Assembly: GCA_018241025.1 (NCBI GenBank)
Contig: JAFEEQ010000028.1
Coordinates: forward strand, 1-64,000
Reading direction: 5' to 3'
DNA length: 64,000 bases
From: Pseudomonadota bacterium
GTDB lineage: Bacteria; Pseudomonadota; Alphaproteobacteria; Micropepsales; Micropepsaceae
Below are positions 62,323 to 64,000 of the stretch, piece by piece (positions within the stretch are counted from its first letter, which is position 1; every line of letters begins with the position of its first letter). Under the pieces are notes generated by a model. The model saw only the letters and a program-made list of their open reading frames with translations, did not search any database and was not told the origin of the DNA. The translations under genes were made by a program, and so were the position numbers.

Positions 62323-63960
62323 ATGGCCAATCTTGGCAAGTTGCGAGACCGTACCGTACCCGGCGTATATGTCACCGAACTTCCCGCTTTCCCGCCTTCC
62401 ATCGTGGGCGTGCAGACGGCGGTGCCGGTGTTCATCGGCTATACCGAATACGCCACCGACCCGACCAGCAAGCAGCCGGCCTATCTCAAGGCGATTCCGC
62501 TCGCCTCGATGGCCGACTACTACAACTGGTTCGGGCACATCTATTCGTCGAAATACGGCGTCGAAGAAGTGACGACCGCCGGTGCACCGTTCGACTTCGA
62601 AGCGGTGAAGCCCAAGCAGAACCCGACCGATCCTTCGGTTATCGGCTACTACAACGTCGTCAACAGCGAAACGGTGCACTTCAACCTGTTCACCGCGCTG
62701 AAGCTGTTCTACGCCAATGGCGGCGGCAACTGCTACGTCATCTCGGTGGCGAACTATCAGGGCAAGCAGACCACCACGCCCGACCCGTCGCAGCCGCCCA
62801 CCCAGATTCAGATCGCCGATCTCGAGGCCGGACTCGCAGTCGCCAACGATCAGGTCGGACCGACCATGCTCGTGATCCCGGACGCCTGCCTGCTCGACAA
62901 CGCCAAATACGCCACGCTCACGGTCGAGCAAGTCGATCAATGCGCCAGCCTTCAGGATCGCGTCGCAATCCTCGATCTGCAAGGAGCAATGGATCCGACG
63001 ACCTGGACGAAGGACGGCCTGTCGGCGCAGCGCGACCAGTTCTACGGCGATATCTCCGGCGCCGGCACCAATGTGAGCTATGCGACGGCCTACGCTCCCG
63101 CGCTGAAGACCTCGATCCTCACTGGAAGCGACATCGACTATCGCAACCTCCAGGCGACGCAGGTGGAGTCGGATTTGCTGAAATCGCTTCTGACCCAGCA
63201 AAACGACGACACCTACGGCGCGACCGGCTCGCAGCACGACCAGGTCCAGACCCAGATCGACCTCGCCTTCGGCGCGACCCCGCCGACGGACCCGGCGATC
63301 ATCCAGTCCACCAACCAGTACCTTACCAATGCTTTGCCGCTGATGCTGCAGACCGAGAACATCCTGCTCACCAAGCTGAACGTGGCACCGCCTTCCGGCG
63401 TCATGGCGGGCATCTGGACGGCGAACGACTCCAATCGCGGCGTCTGGAATGCGCCGGCCAACATGACCTGCATCAGCGTCATTCAGCCTGAAGTGCTGCT
63501 GACCGATGCCGACCAGGGCTCGTACAACGTCCCGCTCAACGGCTACGCGATCAACATCCTCCGCGCCTTCGTCAATCGCGGCACGGTGGTGTGGGGCGCC
63601 CGCACGCTGGACGGCAACTCCAACGACTATCGCTACATCCAGGTGCGCCGCACGCTGGTCTACATCGAGCAGTCGATCAAGACGGCGCTGCAGCCCTTCG
63701 TCTTCGCCGCCAATGACGGCAAAACCTGGGTCACCGTCACCGGCATGATCTCCGACTTCCTGACCGGACTTTGGACGCAGGGCGGACTGATGGGCGACAA
63801 GGCCTCGGATGCGTTCACCGTGCAATGCGGCCTGGGAACCACGATGACCGGACAGGACATCCTGAACGGCTACATGGTCGTCTCGGTCACGCTGCAGATG
63901 GTCCACCCGGCCGAGTTCATCGAACTCACCTTCACCCAGAAGATGCAGGGCGTCAGCTGA
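62323..63960 (+). CDS. Contractile tail sheath protein (eCIS type)
   Basis: A 545-residue sheath protein. The N-terminal RTVPGVYVTELPAFPPSIVGVQTAVPVFIGYTEYA is the conserved handshake/sheath start of phage-tail-like contractile systems (Pvc2-4, Afp2-4, phage-type sheath). The C-terminal domain has INILRAFVNRGTVVWGARTLDGNSNDYRYIQVRRTLVYIEQSIKTALQPFVFAANDGKTW, the sheath core fold. AGGAAGGG precedes ATG 62323. The sheath contracts to push the inner tube. It lies in the same operon as the two genes upstream. Confidence 0.95.
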   Translation: MANLGKLRDRTVPGVYVTELPAFPPSIVGVQTAVPVFIGYTEYATDPTSKQPAYLKAIPLASMADYYNWFGHIYSSKYGVEEVTTAGAPFDFEAVKPKQNPTDPSVIGYYNVVNSETVHFNLFTALKLFYANGGGNCYVISVANYQGKQTTTPDPSQPPTQIQIADLEAGLAVANDQVGPTMLVIPDACLLDNAKYATLTVEQVDQCASLQDRVAILDLQGAMDPTTWTKDGLSAQRDQFYGDISGAGTNVSYATAYAPALKTSILTGSDIDYRNLQATQVESDLLKSLLTQQNDDTYGATGSQHDQVQTQIDLAFGATPPTDPAIIQSTNQYLTNALPLMLQTENILLTKLNVAPPSGVMAGIWTANDSNRGVWNAPANMTCISVIQPEVLLTDADQGSYNVPLNGYAINILRAFVNRGTVVWGARTLDGNSNDYRYIQVRRTLVYIEQSIKTALQPFVFAANDGKTWVTVTGMISDFLTGLWTQGGLMGDKASDAFTVQCGLGTTMTGQDILNGYMVVSVTLQMVHPAEFIELTFTQKMQGVS

Positions 63961-63989
63961 ACGGCGCATCCCGCAAACCGAACACGATT

Positions 63990-64000
63990 AGGAGAACACA
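63990..64000 (+). promoter_or_regulatory. Ribosome-binding site of the next gene, cut by the window end
   Basis: AGGAG (63990-63994) followed by AACACA ends the window. A start codon is expected at about 64001, most likely for a tube or second sheath protein of the contractile system. Confidence 0.6.

Overview
The window looks like a chromosomal segment of a high-GC alphaproteobacterium. The supporting genes are hisZ/hisG beside hisS, an NDUFA9-type complex I-associated protein, MtgA, a small Flp pilin, a NodT-type efflux lipoprotein and the permuted ATP-grasp/alpha-E/transglutaminase cluster. The genus cannot be settled from the sequence alone.

Region 1 (1-19929) is visibly lower in GC than the rest and ends at a P4-type tyrosine integrase that faces the 3' end of a tRNA-Leu(CAG) gene. 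It is best read as one end of a tRNA-integrated genomic island whose other end lies outside the window. Its cargo is catabolic and arranged as divergent operons. A leftward operon carries a Zn-alcohol dehydrogenase, a cysteine-less thiolase-like protein, a DUF35 partner, a Baeyer-Villiger-type monooxygenase and a truncated amidohydrolase. A rightward operon carries a CMD-family protein, a MaoC hydratase and an IclR regulator. A second leftward operon carries an enoyl-CoA hydratase, a nitronate monooxygenase-like protein, a PaaI thioesterase and a Nudix hydrolase, opposite a rightward P450-TetR-EmrA-EmrB operon. Together these suggest conversion of an alcohol or ketone to an ester or lactone, CoA-dependent breakdown, and a drug/solvent-type efflux pump. 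The substrate cannot be read from the sequence. MlaA, DoxX-like, orphan TetR and small membrane-protein genes fill the rest before the integrase.

Region 2 (19930-39200) has ordinary high-GC chromosomal character. It holds tRNA-Leu, YbjQ, a 2OG oxygenase, an NDUFA9-like protein, UppP, a lone Flp pilin, MtgA, a GST and QueG. TPR/TonB-like proteins, an alpha/beta hydrolase, an M48 protease and a class-V aminotransferase follow. The hisS-hisZ-hisG operon, a PQQ/cytochrome c alcohol dehydrogenase, an SRPBCC protein and an esterase complete it. The hisS gene has a strikingly low-GC internal segment.

Region 3 (39269-50782) contains the three-gene transglutaminase / ATP-grasp+alpha-E / transglutaminase-DUF2126 cluster. 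It is followed by a divergent MarR-OMF-EmrA-EmrB tripartite efflux operon with a clear palindrome over its promoter.

Region 4 (51048-64000) contains a giant 2835-residue autotransporter built from 26 glycine-rich repeats and with an unusual long N-terminal extension, then MsrA. It ends with the start of a contractile injection system (eCIS-type) locus: a Pvc16/DUF4255 protein, an unrecognised 436-residue protein and a contractile sheath. The locus continues beyond the window.
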